Assembly (NCBI GenBank): GCA_016617785.1
Contig: JADILM010000009.1
Location: forward strand, 372,001-436,000
Direction: 5' to 3'
Length of the DNA: 64,000 nucleotides
Source: Sporobolomyces roseus
Lineage: Eukaryota; Basidiomycota; Microbotryomycetes; Sporidiobolales; Sporidiobolaceae
Position 1 is the stretch's first letter. Each line of letters opens with the position of its first letter. The notes below the pieces were generated by a model. It ran no database searches and was not told the origin of the DNA. It was given only the letters and a program-made list of their open reading frames with translations. Made by a program: the position numbers and the translations under genes. Shown in pieces: positions 36,740 to 49,038 of this stretch.

Positions 36740-38464
36740 TTAAGCATGACCCAATCCGGAAGCGAGGGCGTCGAACATGGATGAAGTAGGACCAGTCGAG
36801 TCGTAGATAGCCTAGGGACATCCGTCGCTATCAGCGAAAGATTACAAAAGTTGAAGAAAGAAGAAGTGAGCCTACGACTCCAGCTAATCCCATCTGTTTC
36901 GCATAAGCTCCTTTCGCTTTGAAGCTTTGAGCATCTTCGTAAGTTACGAAGATTTTAGAGTTTGGGTTGAAGAGTACTGGAGTTTGAGTGCAGGAATCGA
37001 AAGAGCGAGTGTAACCCGAAGAACCTTTCGAGAGATCGGAACTCAAGAGCTGTTCCGAACGAGTTTGGATATAAGCATTTGCGATGATTGCATGAAGCAA
37101 GATAAGCGTACCCCATTCGTGATAAGCTCCCTCGTAGTAGGAGTCGAATCCTCCATTTTGGGAGTCGCGAGAGGTTGGAAGGAAATTGATTTCTTGCCGT
37201 TGTAGGTCGTCGTGGGGAGTTTGTTGCCCGACGTCTTGAAGCGGTGAGAGTAACCGGGGACGCCCTATCGACGAGACATAGAGGCTGAGCACTGCGGCTC
37301 GATGGAGGAGGGACAGAGAGAAAGAAAACACACCATGACGATCTTGCATGCGGGGAGACCCTGTAGTGAAGATAAAGAACTTGATTAGCAGGGACTGAAG
37401 CTAATCAAGAAGAGATTTCACCTACCCAGCTAATCCAATCTCTAACGCTCTGATCGGAACTGTACGATTTAGCGTCGCAGGTGTAAAGTGCAGAATGAGC
37501 GCCAGTCGTCGAAGACCAAGGACCGTAGAAGTCGTAGGTCATCAAGTTGACGTCTGCATGGGTGAATGAGGTCAGTGTGTGAGCGCCTAAAGCAAAGTGG
37601 TGCTGCTCACAATCGAGGTTTGCGACAAACTTCTTGACATCGGTCATGATCTTCCCATCAGCTCCCGTGATCCTATAAGCGATGAGACAGAGTCAGATTG
37701 CCCCCTTCGCACAATGGAGAGACCAACATACCCTCCAGCTGGAACATCAGCCGCGATAGTAATTCCGTTTCCGAGTGTCGTTCGCAACAACGTGAAGAAC
37801 TTGATCAGATTCGCAGCATCCGCCGCTCGAACAACATTATTTCCAGCTCCTTGTTTCCCAATGAACTCCCAATCAAAGCTGACTGAAGTGAACCCGTATT
37901 GATCGACCCAGGATTTAACGGTATTTGCGAATTTCGTTCGATTCGCAACTGTTGCGACGAGGTTCGAGAAGTAACGACTCCCTTCCCATCCTCCGATCGT
38001 CAGTCCTGATCGTTTGCCCGCTTTCCTTGATGCGGCGACAAAGGCCCTGAGTCCATCGAATGAAGCACCAACTGGGAGAGTGAGTCCGTTCGATGTCGTT
38101 GGTGAAGCTGCGAAGTGACGGCGATGTTGTCAGCTCTCGTCTAGACATTTTACCCCTCGCGGTGAGATGACAAGAACAAAGCGAAAGCGTGATCGAGAAA
38201 GAAAGGATCTGAGCGAAAAAGGGAGAACTCACCAAAATAATACGCAACATCAGCTCGCTTCCAGTCCAGCTGTGAAGGTGACTGAGCAGTCCAAGCGGGG
38301 AAGTATTGTGCCATGATGGGTGGTGGACATGTTGAAGCTCGCTCGACGAGCGAGTTGTGCGTTTCTTTTAGAGATCTTGTGTTTAATCTTGAAGGAGAAG
38401 AGTGAGCGAGTGTGAGGGTAGCGAGTGTGGATAAGAGAGTGACTAGAGTAGGTACACTGATCAT
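36740..38464 (-). CDS. secreted GH18 chitinase-like protein
   Basis: Starts at ATG 38464 with a signal peptide (MISVPTLVTLLSTLATLTLA) and ends at TAA 36740. GH18 blocks: MAQYFPAWTAQSPSQLDW, SGLTIGGWEGSRYFS, FTSVSFDWEFIGKQGAGNN, NLMTYDFYGPWSS, KIVMGVPGYSHRF, GYTRSFDSCTQTPVLFNP and IFVTYEDAQSFKAKGAYAK. The catalytic Glu and the Asp two before it are present (FDWEF). The earlier Asp residues of the usual DGxDxDWE are Thr and Ser, which is unusual and may alter catalysis. The three-dimensional class fits the basidiomycete secreted chitinases involved in wall remodelling. A 62-bp intron near 37034-37095 joins two frames, and a last exon encodes YDSTGPTSSMFDALASGLG. A frameshift suspected earlier is explained by that intron. 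Confidence 0.88.
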
Positions 38465-40029
38465 CTTGAGGTATCTTGAGGAGGTTGAGGTGAAGGAGAG
38501 AGAGTTGGAGATGTTGAATGATCGAAATTGGGAATTTTGGAGAGGTGTTTGGTTCGGAAAACCCGCCAATTCTGTAGAGTGCAGATACGATGATACGAAT
38601 AGGGAAGGAGTAGGAAAGGAGAAGTAAGGAGTAAATAGGCAAAATAAAAAGTCGGCCAGAGAAAAGGGTTATTTTTTCGCTTGTTCTCCCTTGTTTGATC
38701 GCTGTTCAAAGCGCACGGCTTCGAGATCCTTAGAAGATGGCCAGTCGAGAACAAGGGGGATTGAAAATGAGGTTCGAGCTGAAGGGTTCAGTACAACGAA
38801 GAAAGGAAGTTCCTCGCAAGCTTTTCGTCGCATACAGACACGCGGAGTAGGTGTCTGAGAATGATCTGGACTTTCAACTATTGGGGACTTTGAGCCCGTT
38901 GACAATTCAGTCTGACCTTGGCGAAACGAAAGCGCTCGACGGTTTGTCCGGCTGCTTCGCGGAAACTCTCCCCAAATCCGTCCTCTATCAGGGTCATAGT
39001 CGGCAATGTAGAGAAAGACGATGTAGTGAGTGTCCCTTAAGCAGCGTTTCAAAAATTGATCCAATAGTCGTTGACAGTGTGCCGTGCGAAACCCATTTCG
39101 CAAACAGTAGAGTCGACCGCCCTCTCTCCCTCTATTTTGAACATTGTCAGGCATCCCATAAATCTGAGCGCGTGGAGTGCTTGAGAAAATGTCATCGGCA
39201 TGGGCGTACTGACGGTCCGGAAGTCGCGAAGCAAAAGAAGCTATTGCAAAAGTCGGTTCGAAGTCAGATCAACTGTGGAGTCAACAGGCGCTCGGCTCAG
39301 TGGAAAGGTGGGAGCGTCTGCCTCGTACAGCTGAGGCTCGTACGAGCGCCTACGATCTAGGCCACTGACAAAACAGAGGAGTTGAGTCTTCGAGCGAGTG
39401 CCGACAATCGAGCGATCGGTCAGTACGAGTATGTACGAGAATTGCGTAATACACAGGGTCATGATAAGCGTCCATTGTGCCCTCTCTGCACGACTTGCGC
39501 TCTACTGGAAAGCCTAGAGATACGAAAAGCGAAGAAGCTGGAATTCGCGAAGCTTGCTGAACGAGACCACGACTTCGAGGACGCTGAGGATCGAAGCAGG
39601 GTGGTTCAATCAGCTGCAGATTCTCAATCAGAGAGCTTATGCATTCCGAGAGATGGCAGAGACGGAGAGAAAGGATTCCAAACAAAGATTTGGGAGAATC
39701 GAGTCATCAGAACGGCAACGATCGAGAGCAACAGAGTAGATACGTTGGAGTCACGGGAGCACAGCAAGCTAGTCCATGAAGCGATCGAAGGGATGTGAGA
39801 GGTTCAGAGGGAGAAGTTGAAGGAAAACAGCTGGAAAAGGATTTCGTTTGCTCTTCCTCAAACAACCACTTCAAACTACCCGATCGAATCACTAGACCAC
39901 TAGACAGACCAGTACACTCAAGGAGAATAGCCCCTCTAGATTGACATCCTAGTCCCGCCTCTCATCTTCTCTCCTCTCGTCTCCTCCTTTCACCTTCCTC
40001 TTTCGCCCGCCAGTACCTCTCTCACTTCT
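38465..40029. other. long region without a supported gene
   Basis: About 1.5 kb with several medium ORFs on both strands: 38851-39360 and 39382-39798 (+, same frame, one TAG between them; neither starts with ATG) and 38669-39154 (-, ATG). None shows family motifs, consistent splice sites or the C-ending codon bias of the neighbours. The last 130 bp before 40030 are pyrimidine-rich and look like the leader of the phosphatase gene. Confidence 0.4.
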
Positions 40030-42278
40030 ATGGCAACCTCTACGACCGCGCCGATAAGTGCACAAGATAGTCAGAGTATCACTTCGAACTCAGTTGAAAC
40101 TGTTAGTCCCCTCGTTCCCTTTCCTTGGACCTTTCTCCTCCCCACTCGCATTCATTCTCCCTCCCCCTTTTACACTTTCATCTCAAACGAATGGATCACT
40201 GACACCCCTTTCTTACTCTTTAGCCTACTGCTACAACCTCGATGACTCAATCTGAACCTCTCGATGCATCAACGAGTAACGAGAAACCTTCTATCAGACC
40301 CAAATCAGCGAAGAGGCCGAGTACCGCCAGCTTGAAGGCAGAAGAACCTCAAGTTGCAGAGGGTGCACCTATGGCATTGGGAGCACCAGCTGGAGTTGTC
40401 ACGGGTCAGGAAACACGGTCGGGAGAATCGAACGAGACCGATCCGAGTCGAGTGGTTCCGACAACGAATGGCAACGCTTCATCTGCTGTACCTGCAGCGG
40501 TATCACCGGTATCGAAGGAGGAGGACAAGACTGTTTCCACTGCTCCAACAACAGCGGCTTCGAGTCAAACTGTTGGATCAAAACAACTCCCGGCAACTAA
40601 CTCTCCCTCTTCTCCTGCAACCACTTCCGCACCTAAACCTTCGACATCGACTGCTCCTCCTACCACAACCTCTCGTGCTGCCCCTTCTACGTCGAAACCA
40701 ACTACAACCGCCAAAACTCCCAAGAAGAAACGAAAAGGAGGACCTTTCGCATTCCTTTTCGCCTGTGTTCCTTGCATCTCCGATCCCGGTCACGACGACT
40801 CGCACGAAACATCAAAGATCGAGAAGCGGCCCGTAGCGACTCCTGCGCCAGTAGTCAAAAAGGAGAGTGAAAAGGTTGTTCAACCTGAACCTCCCGCTGT
40901 TCAATCTTCGACCAGCTCGACCGATGAGAAAGTCGCAACTCCCATCGAACCGGAATCAGCCATCACCCCTCCCACGACTGAGCCACTCGCCGCCGCTTCC
41001 CCTTCTACTCCTATCGCCGCTCCTCCCCCTTCGTCTTCCCCTTCTCCTCAAGGCGTCACTCTCCCTCGTGAAGAAACTGAAGGAGTCACTTCGGGAGCTG
41101 TCGTACCACCTGGTCAAGCCGCACCTCCCACTTCCCCTGCTGTCGTCGCACCGAAATCAAGGAGAAAAAGGAGTGGGAAACACCCGAATGCAGGAACGGA
41201 TGGAATCATCACTTCGGTTCCTGAACCTGGTGCTAGACAAGGTGGAATCCTGATGGCTGGAGGTGATTCGGAATCATCTGAGGAAGGCAGTGAGGAGGAG
41301 GATGAGGACGATTATCAGGAGGAAGAAGAAGAAGAGGACGAGGAACAAGGTTTGATCGCGAGAGGTGGAGTCGGAATTCCTATCGGTGAAGATGGGTTAC
41401 CTCATCCTTTATTGGACGAACTGAGTCATGATTTGAAGGGGAGAAAATGTTTGGTATTGGATCTCGATGAAACTCTCGTTCATTCGAGTTTCAAGGTAAA
41501 TACTCTCTTTCTCTCTCTCGCTTGTCCAGGCTCACTACTCACACATTATCTGTTGCTTTTCACAGATGGTGCATCAAGCCGATTACGTCGTTCCTGTCGA
41601 GATTGAGAACCAATTCCACAATGTTTACGTTATCAAGCGACCAGGAGTTGATGGTCAGTCCCTTCCCTTTCGCCTTGCTCCTCCTCGAGCTGTACTCACC
41701 TTATGATCGTCTTCAGGTTTCCTCAAAGCGATGGGAGAGATTTACGAAGTCGTCGTCTTCACTGCGTCCCTCTCGAAATACGCCGATCCAGTTCTCGACC
41801 AACTCGATATCCACCGAGTCGTCAAGCACCGACTATTCCGAGAGAGCTGTTATAACAACAAGGGAAACTACGTCAAGGTGAGTTTGGCCATCTTCACACA
41901 GCTTTCTCCGAGCTGACGTGCTGAAACACCAAACTTCTCACAGGATCTCTCTCAACTTGGTCGACCAATGGAAGAGTGCATCATTATCGATAACTCGCCC
42001 GCATCTTACGTCTTCCATGTCAACAACGCTGTCCCAATCTCGAGTTGGTTCAACGATCCGTGAGCTACTAGATTCCTTTTCGCTGGTTTCGCTTTCTTTG
42101 CTAACCAATTCTTTCGAAATTGTCCAGCCACGACACCGAACTCACCGATCTTGTACCCTTCTTGACGGATCTCTCAACTGTCGACGACGTTCGAAGCGTT
42201 CTTGATGCCGGACTGTACCAACATCTCGCTCAACAACAGCAACAGAATGGAACCGACGACGTCTTCAACCAGATCTAG
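40030..42278 (+). CDS. NIF/SCP-type phosphatase, Psr1/Psr2-like
   Basis: Six exons, about 620 residues, from ATG 40030 to TAG 42276-42278. The first 390 residues are a Ser/Thr/Pro-rich, disordered arm with an acidic run. A basic patch and two Cys ([18 protein letters not shown]) could be a palmitoylated membrane anchor; this is inferred. The HAD phosphatase domain follows: [14 protein letters not shown] (DxDxT, nucleophile Asp), [51 protein letters not shown] and [13 protein letters not shown]. This matches yeast Psr1/Psr2 and other small CTD-like phosphatases. Psr1/2 act at the plasma membrane with Whi2 in sodium and general stress response. A nuclear-envelope role like Nem1 is less likely, because no transmembrane span is seen. 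Confidence 0.9.
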
Positions 42279-43211
42279 GGCAGTGAAGGCCAGTATGCAC
42301 CATTAGAAGGACGATCATTTCCAACTCTTCTCGCCGCAACTCATCGCAATTCCTTTCATCTTTCCTCATTCGACCTCTTATCTCCCACATCGTCCTTCTC
42401 TTCACCCTGTCCTCTACTCTGTCTCTCGCTCACGATGAGTTAGAAGGCGACTCATACACGCACTCGTCGTCCTTCAACCCTCGCCTGGGCTACCAACTGA
42501 GCGAATCCCTTCCCTCTTACCTCAATCTGAATCCAATCTTAATTCGTGCTCTTCCTTTCTCTTGTTCTCTTTCCTTTTGTTATGTGCCTCCATTTCGCTT
42601 TCTCGGATATACCCTTACAGCCCTTCTTCCCCTTTACGTACTCCTCTCTAAACCTTTCATCCCCCGTCGACGATTCCTTACCCCAACTCGCAAAATCTCC
42701 TTCTCCTCTCTTATCCTCTCGAGCATCATTCTCTCTGACTCTTCGTTCTCTCCACTATCGTTTGATCGCCCTATCGTCCTTTTACCCCTTACCATTTACC
42801 GCTTTCTAGTCCTGCTCGCTCGCCTTCTTTCGTAGTCTCGTACTTCTTTTCTCTCTCTCTTTTCGCTACCCGTACCAATCGTGTGCAATAATCGTATACA
42901 ACTGACTTCTGCAGCACCCGCTGTGAAGAGCGGGAGAAGACCTGAAATTCTCGTTTGTTTACCTGCGAATCTTGCGAAATTTGTAGCGAGAAGTCGACTT
43001 CTTTCTCTCTCCCTGCATCATTCGCAATACTTCTTCAGCACGCTCAAGTCTCCTCTAGACGCCTCCGAATACTAGACTACCGCCTCGAAGCCTTTCCCAG
43101 TCCTTCTCCTCCCCTCCTCGTCACTTCATCTCTCACCTTCTTCGCCCGAACCCCTCCGCATCCTTTGTTCCTCCCACGAGCTCTGATCAGGCTACAAGTA
43201 CCAGCTAAAGA
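42279..43211. other. C/T-rich intergenic region
   Basis: Pyrimidine-rich 3' and 5' flanks with composition-driven ORFs. No gene seen. Confidence 0.5.
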
Positions 43212-44940
43212 ATGTCCCGACCATTCTTTGACCGTACGCCCGAGTTTCGTTCAGCGGTAGAATCCGCCGCGTTTCGAAACTCGTCACTTTCTCCCTCGTC
43301 TCAACAACTCTTACCTCCTGAGTCAAGCAAGAATGGTGCGGGAGGAAAGAGTGGACAGAGGAGTGAGTTTGCTAGGATGGCAGCTAAGATTGGGAAAGAT
43401 ATTCAAGGGACTACTGGGAAATTGGAGAAACTCGCTCAACGTACGTGATCTCCTACGCTCTATCGATCATTCAGAGTCATTGGCTGATAGAGTGGTGTCT
43501 TGACTGCGTAGTCGCGAAACGGAAAACTTTGTTTGATGATCGACCTGTCGAAATCAGCGTGAGCGGGTTTCTCTCTCCTCAGAACTCGACCTGTACTGAG
43601 TAGTGTTCACGATCACAGGAACTCACCTACATCATCAAGCAAGATATCGCCGCCCTCAACCAACAAATCGCTCAGTTGCAAGTCTTCACTCAAACGAATC
43701 TCAACGCTGGAGCCGGTGGAAAACAAGTGAGCGAACACAACAAAAACGTCGTGACAATGCTGCAAACGAAACTGGCAGATACGACTATCGGATTCAAGGA
43801 TGTATTGGAGATTAGGACTCAGGTGAGATTCGTTTTCGTTTCGCAATTCGCCCTCGTGAAGAAATTTGACCGACAAAGTGTCACACAGAACATGAAAGCT
43901 TCTCGTGATCGAACAGAGCAGTTCACCTACTCGGGAGGAGCGAATCCTCGAGCTGCACCTCCATCCGGTAAGCTTTTCCCTCGATTTCCTCTACACACCT
44001 TGCCCTTGCCCTTCCTTCCCTCCCTCTTCTCTTCTCTTCCTTTCCATTCTTCCTCGATTCATTCCTCATCTTTATCTGCGCTCTCCCGCTCTCTTCACCC
44101 TCGTCCCTCTCGCTACCTCTCTCGACTCGCTTTGTTCTCTTTCGGACCTGACCTGATGTAACTTACACAAAGTCCTGCGTTCTCGCAATCCTCCTTCCAA
44201 CCCTCGCTCCCCTTACGACCCTTTACCACCATCCGGCTCTACCTCTTCCCATCCCTACGCTGCTACCTATACAGATTCACCGTTATATCGACCGAATACA
44301 ACCGGTACGGGAGGAGAGAAAGGGAAAGGAAAAGCTGCACAGAATGGCGCAGGAGGAGACTTCTTGGCGTTAGACTTTGGTGCGCCGACAGATAGTCAAT
44401 TAGGAGCTGCAGAGGGAGGTTACATGCAAATGGAACTCGCTCAACAACAGGGAGACGTACGTTTTTCTCTTTCCCTATTCATCTTTCGGGCTCTTGACTG
44501 ATGAAGGTTTTGATTCTTTCGTACAGGATCAATACCTTTCTTCAAGATCTACAGCTATCGAAACTATCGAATCTACGGTTGCGGAATTGGGTCAAATCTT
44601 CTCGCAATTAGCTCATATGGTTGCTGTTCAAGGTGAACAAGTGACGAGGATCGATGCGGATACGGAAGATATCGCTGCGAACGTCACTGGTGCTCAGTCG
44701 TACGTCGTTCTCTCGATTTCATCAAAATCTTGCAGTGTACTGATGTTTTCGTCGAATGTGGACGTGCAGGGAATTGCTGAGATACTATGCGAGCGTCTCC
44801 TCGAATCGATGGTTGATGCTCAAGGTCAGTTTGCCCTTCCTTGTTTTTCTCTGCCACATTCTCGACACTGACTCGCTATCGACGACCAGGTGTTTGGTGT
44901 CCTCATTGTCTTCTTTCTTCTGTTTGTGTTGGTCTCGTAG
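43212..44940 (+). CDS. SED5: Golgi Qa-SNARE Sed5 / syntaxin-5
   Basis: Eight or so exons from ATG 43212 (MSRPFFDRTPEFRSAVES) to TAG 44938-44940. It is the Golgi Qa-SNARE for ER-to-Golgi and intra-Golgi fusion. Family marks: the DRTPEF start, the Habc helices (ELTYIIKQDIAALNQQIAQL and VVTMLQTKLADTT), the SNARE helix (STAIETIESTVAELGQIFSQ, followed by LAHMVAVQGEQVTRIDADTE) with its central Gln, and the C-terminal anchor (FGVLIVFFLLFVLVS). The last exons are joined by a GTACGT donor after GAQ plus two bases, giving SELLRYYASVSSNRWLMLK, then the anchor exon. A Gly/Ser/Pro linker precedes the SNARE helix. Confidence 0.93.
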
Positions 44941-45677
44941 TCCTCTGTTGGAAGCATCTATACAATCTGCTCGAAAACACAGGTCGCGAGAGGTGCAAAG
45001 GAGCCTTTGCAAGAAAGTCGAAAGTTTATTCGCTCAAACGTGAATCGAATCTCAGGCTCCAGAAGAGAGCCTACATATCAAGGACGTCTTCACAGCGCTG
45101 CGCCCGGCAGAAAATTGGGAGGATTAGTCGCGAGAGGAACTTGCGAAACTTTCTCCTTTCTTCTCCACTCTTCACTTCGGTTTCCAGCTTCGGACTCTCC
45201 AGATTCTTCCACAGCTTCTGTCAAATCTCCGAAGGTTTCTACGCGCTTCCTGTAGCACCCCTGTCTTCTTCACTGAACACGTCCTGCGTTTGGTTCCAAT
45301 CGCATGAACCAACCTTGAACCAACCTATCTCCTGCCTCCATCCCGGCAGGAGCCTCACAGTACCGGTGTGCTTATTGAGCAACGAGTACAGGAGTATTCG
45401 GAAGGAAGGTTCGGCAACTCTCTTTCGACAAAGTTCGTTCGGAGTTATTTCCTTCTACCTCGCATGAAGACCTGCCATTCAGAGTTCTCCGAAGTCAAGT
45501 AGGAAGGAGCTATCTTACGATAGGAGCGTTCTCTTCCGCCCTCCTACTTCTCCCTCTTCTTTCCTATCTTTTCCCATTTCCTTCTCCTCAACTTCCGCCT
45601 TCCAATCCACGCTCTCTCGCTCCTCCCACCCCTAGTCATTCTTTACGCATCCTCATCAACCCTCGCCATCACTCACA
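44941..45677. other. intergenic region
   Basis: 3' flank of SED5 and promoter of the GMC gene. It contains a short inverted repeat (listed separately) and a C/T-rich leader. No gene seen. Confidence 0.5.
45329..45352. repeat. short perfect inverted repeat
   Basis: CTCCTGCC, 8-base loop, GGCAGGAG. It lies 326 bp before the GMC start codon. It could form a hairpin or be a dyad site for a factor, or be chance. Confidence 0.4.
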
Positions 45678-48317
45678 ATGAAGGTCTCCTCAGCGCTCGC
45701 GCTCGTCGCGTTCTCATCCTCCATCTCAGCTCTTCGACTTCCTCACTTTGGCCGAGTCGACGCAAACGATAACGACCTAGTCCAGCGCGTCCTCAAGCAA
45801 GAGTACACTCACATCGTCGTCGGTGGAGGAACCTCGGGCCTAGCTGTCGCTGCTCGACTTTCCGAAGAACCGACTTTTTCTGTACTCGTCTTGGAAGCTG
45901 GAACTTATCAACCTGTTACACCGGGAGTCATGGTCCCTGGGCTAGCTGGAACTACTTTCGAGTCGGATATCGATTGGGCTTTCTTCACTCAACCGCAAGA
46001 GAAAGCAAAGGGACGAAGGGTTTACTGTGAGCTTTTTCTTTTCGCTGTCGAGACTGTCCGAAACTGACAGCGGATCTCGTTGACAGGGCCAAGAGGCAAG
46101 ATCCTCGGTGGTAGCTCTGCTCTCAACTTTATGGCTTGTGAGTGTTCCCCTTGCTCGTATACTCGAGATATTCTAATCGAAATTGTTTGAATTTTCGCAG
46201 GGACTCGTGGGCACAAGGCGGATTACAACAGCTGGGCAAATCTCGGTGCGAAAGAATGGTGAGTCATTTCTCGCAAGGACGAAGCGATCCTGTCGTTGAC
46301 TTTCGACGAGACTTGCAGGACTTGGGATTCCCTTCTTCCCTACTTCAAGAAGAGTGAGAAGTTCTCGACCCCCGGCAAGAATAATCAAGGTGTTCAACCG
46401 AAGTACGATGCAAGCGTCCACGGCACGAACGGACCCGTTCAAGTCTCCTTCTCTCCCTACGTCTCCGATCAATTCACCGGATTCTACGATGGAATTCAAT
46501 CGATGGGAATCCCTGTTGCGAACGATTTGAACGATGGAGAGATGTATGTCAACTCTATCTCCATACATCCCTGGGCGAGTCAAGCTGATCGGGGTGAGCT
46601 GATATAGGGACGGAGTCGCTTGGTCGCAGTCGACAATTGGAAAAGGGGGTCTCCTCAACGAACGTCGAGTCACTTCGCAAACCGCTTACAGTGAGCCGGT
46701 CGTACCGTTACTGGTACACTCCGACTGAGCTGATCTTACTCGTTCTTTACAGTCGACCCTATCTGGCTCACGAGAACGAATCTTTGCGTTCTTTCCGGGA
46801 TGCAAGCTACTCGAGTTCTCTTCGATGACAACAAGACAAGCGGAAACGTTCAAGCGAACGGAGTCGAGTTCACACTGTCGAACGTCACGACAGGTCTGAC
46901 ATTCTCAGCCGTAAGGTATCCGCTCTCTCTCTCTCGAAATAACTTCTAATCTCTCGCTCTTCCAGTCTGCCACTCGCGAGGTCGTCCTCTCCGCCGGCTC
47001 TATCCAAACTCCTCAACTTCTCGAACTCTCCGGTATCGGTCAATCGTCGCTCCTCGAATCATTCGGAATCAAGCCTATCATCAATTTGCCCGGCGTTGGC
47101 GAGAACTTACAAGATCACCCTGCTGCCGTCCTCACTCAACGTCTCGTCCCTGGTTCAAAGACCCTCGACGCTGTTGGAGCGAACCCTGCCTTGGCCGGAG
47201 TTGCGCTTGCTGAATGGGCTCTAGGCAAAGGAAGTGCGTCGGAAACCTTTCAATCTGCTGCCGATTGATCGAGATTGCTGATTCGTCGCTCCCTCAGTCC
47301 TCACACAAGAGCTTTCAACTCTCGCTTACCTCAGCTCCGAGATGCTACTCAACGCTAGCGATCATCGACGAGCACTCTCATTGATGGACAATCTTAAGGG
47401 TTCGAGCAACATCCCATTGAGTCAGCTCAATGAGCAGATCGCTCAGGTCAAGGCTGGATCTCCGGTGATGGAGTTCCTCGCTATCAATGTCTAGTGAGTC
47501 GAGAAATCTTGATTCGCCTCGTTTCTCATGAATTGATCCCGTTCTCGTTTTGAACAGTTTCGGTGCAAATGCTGCCGGAGAGCAGAAAGTTCCCTATCTC
47601 TCCCTTGCTGCTTGTAATCAGGTACGATGAGTTTCAGCTTCTACTCTCGAGAGATCTACTAATCCGATCTTCCGCTCTTCGCAGAAATCCTTCTCTCGAG
47701 GCTCGATTCACATCGGTTCGAAGGATCCCAAAGCTTACCCAAACATCGATCCCAACTGTACGCGCTATTTTCTCTCCTCTGGATCCACTCCTGCTTGACG
47801 CTGAATCGCTTGACTTGATCTGTCGCAGACCTCCAAGCTGAAATTGACAAGTTCTACCTCGTTCGAGCTGCTCAATTCCTTCGAGAACTCGCCAAGACCG
47901 AAGCCCTCTCGAAGTACATCGAGTCAGAAGCTGAACCAGGAGCCGAGGTACAGACTGAACAACAATGGGAAGATTTCATTGAGAACGTCGTTCGAACTGA
48001 GTGAGTTTCGACAAAACCTTCTATTGGCGACGTGTAGCTGAGTCATCCTCTCCCCTTCTAGATATCATCCTATCGGTACTGCCAAGATCGGACCCGTTAG
48101 CGACGGTGGTGTCGTCGACGAGAACTTGATTGTTCACGGAACTTCGAATCTCCGAGTCGTCGATCTCTCTGTTATGCCTCTTCATGTCTCTACTCACGTG
48201 AGCACCATCGAACTCTACGCAACGAACATTGGCTAACTGTTCCTCGTTCGATAGCCTCAATCGACCGCTTACGCTATCGCCGAGAAAGCTGCGACTTTGA
48301 TGAGGCAAAGAGCTTGA
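45678..48317 (+). CDS. secreted GMC oxidoreductase
   Basis: Starts at ATG 45678 with a signal peptide ([20 protein letters not shown]) and ends at TGA 48315-48317, in about twelve exons and about 600 residues. It is an FAD flavoenzyme: the dinucleotide fold is [20 protein letters not shown] with VLVLEAG, GMC signature 1 is [18 protein letters not shown], and signature 2 is [20 protein letters not shown]. The substrate domain follows. The active-site pair is His in [10 protein letters not shown] and His in the [15 protein letters not shown] block. GMC enzymes oxidise alcohols or sugars (aryl-alcohol, glucose, choline types), reducing oxygen to peroxide or using quinones. The substrate cannot be told here. 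Secretion and family suggest a role in wood or plant-polymer breakdown or in defence. Confidence 0.92.
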
Positions 48318-49038
48318 GAGCGTTTCGACGACATCGCTCCTCTTCTTCTTTCGCTTATCTGCTTTCATATTCTCTCGCATATAGCTTCACTACCAGTCTT
48401 TCCGCTTCTTCGTAGGATACCCCTCTTTCTTGATTATTCACCTTCGTTCCTAGACTTTCTGTCTGCTTTTCTATTCCCTTGCAGACAGCCTCGAGACCCT
48501 CTACACGTCTCCTTTCGAGCGAAGCAGTCCGGAGAGGATCGCTTCGAGGAGTTGAGCTCAACATCTCGAGTTGTCGCAAATAAGATTTGGTTTGCGTCTC
48601 CTTTCGCAAGCCATTGACAGCTCTTATGCTCGAGAAGAACAGAGCACCTATATCTTCCATGCTCGTGGTCGACGTCTCATGAAGCTTACAATATCAGCCC
48701 ACTCGCGCTTTCTCTGAGGTCGTGGTTTCGCCTTCTTCGAGCGATTCCTCTGGTTTTTTGCGCTTGTGTTTCGCTCGATTCCACTCTCGTTTGTTTCGTT
48801 ACATTTCGACTGTCTGATGCAGTTACGTGCCACGTCTCGAAAGCTTCGAGCGAGAAAACCCGTTTGACTTGGACCGCTATGAGAGAGAGAGAAAAAGGGT
48901 CTCCTCCCTTCACTTCACTTTCCCAACCGCTTTTGCTCTGTCGATACTTCAGCTCGATCGAGAACCAGCTCAAATACCTACCCAGACAATCTGGAGCTCA
49001 TCCACTCTCAGTAACGCTCTACAAACCTTGATCAAATT
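48318..49038. other. intergenic region
   Basis: GMC 3' flank and the leader of the first F-box-like gene. Short overlapping minus-strand ORFs only. No gene seen. Confidence 0.45.

Noticed and set aside
36831..37349. Frameshift in the chitinase gene
   Set aside because: A 62-bp GTACGC...ACAG intron joins the two frames in phase and restores the GH18 C-terminal half.
38669..39154. 162-codon minus-strand ORF
   Set aside because: It has an ATG, but no family motif, no splice partners and weak codon bias. Not listed as a gene.
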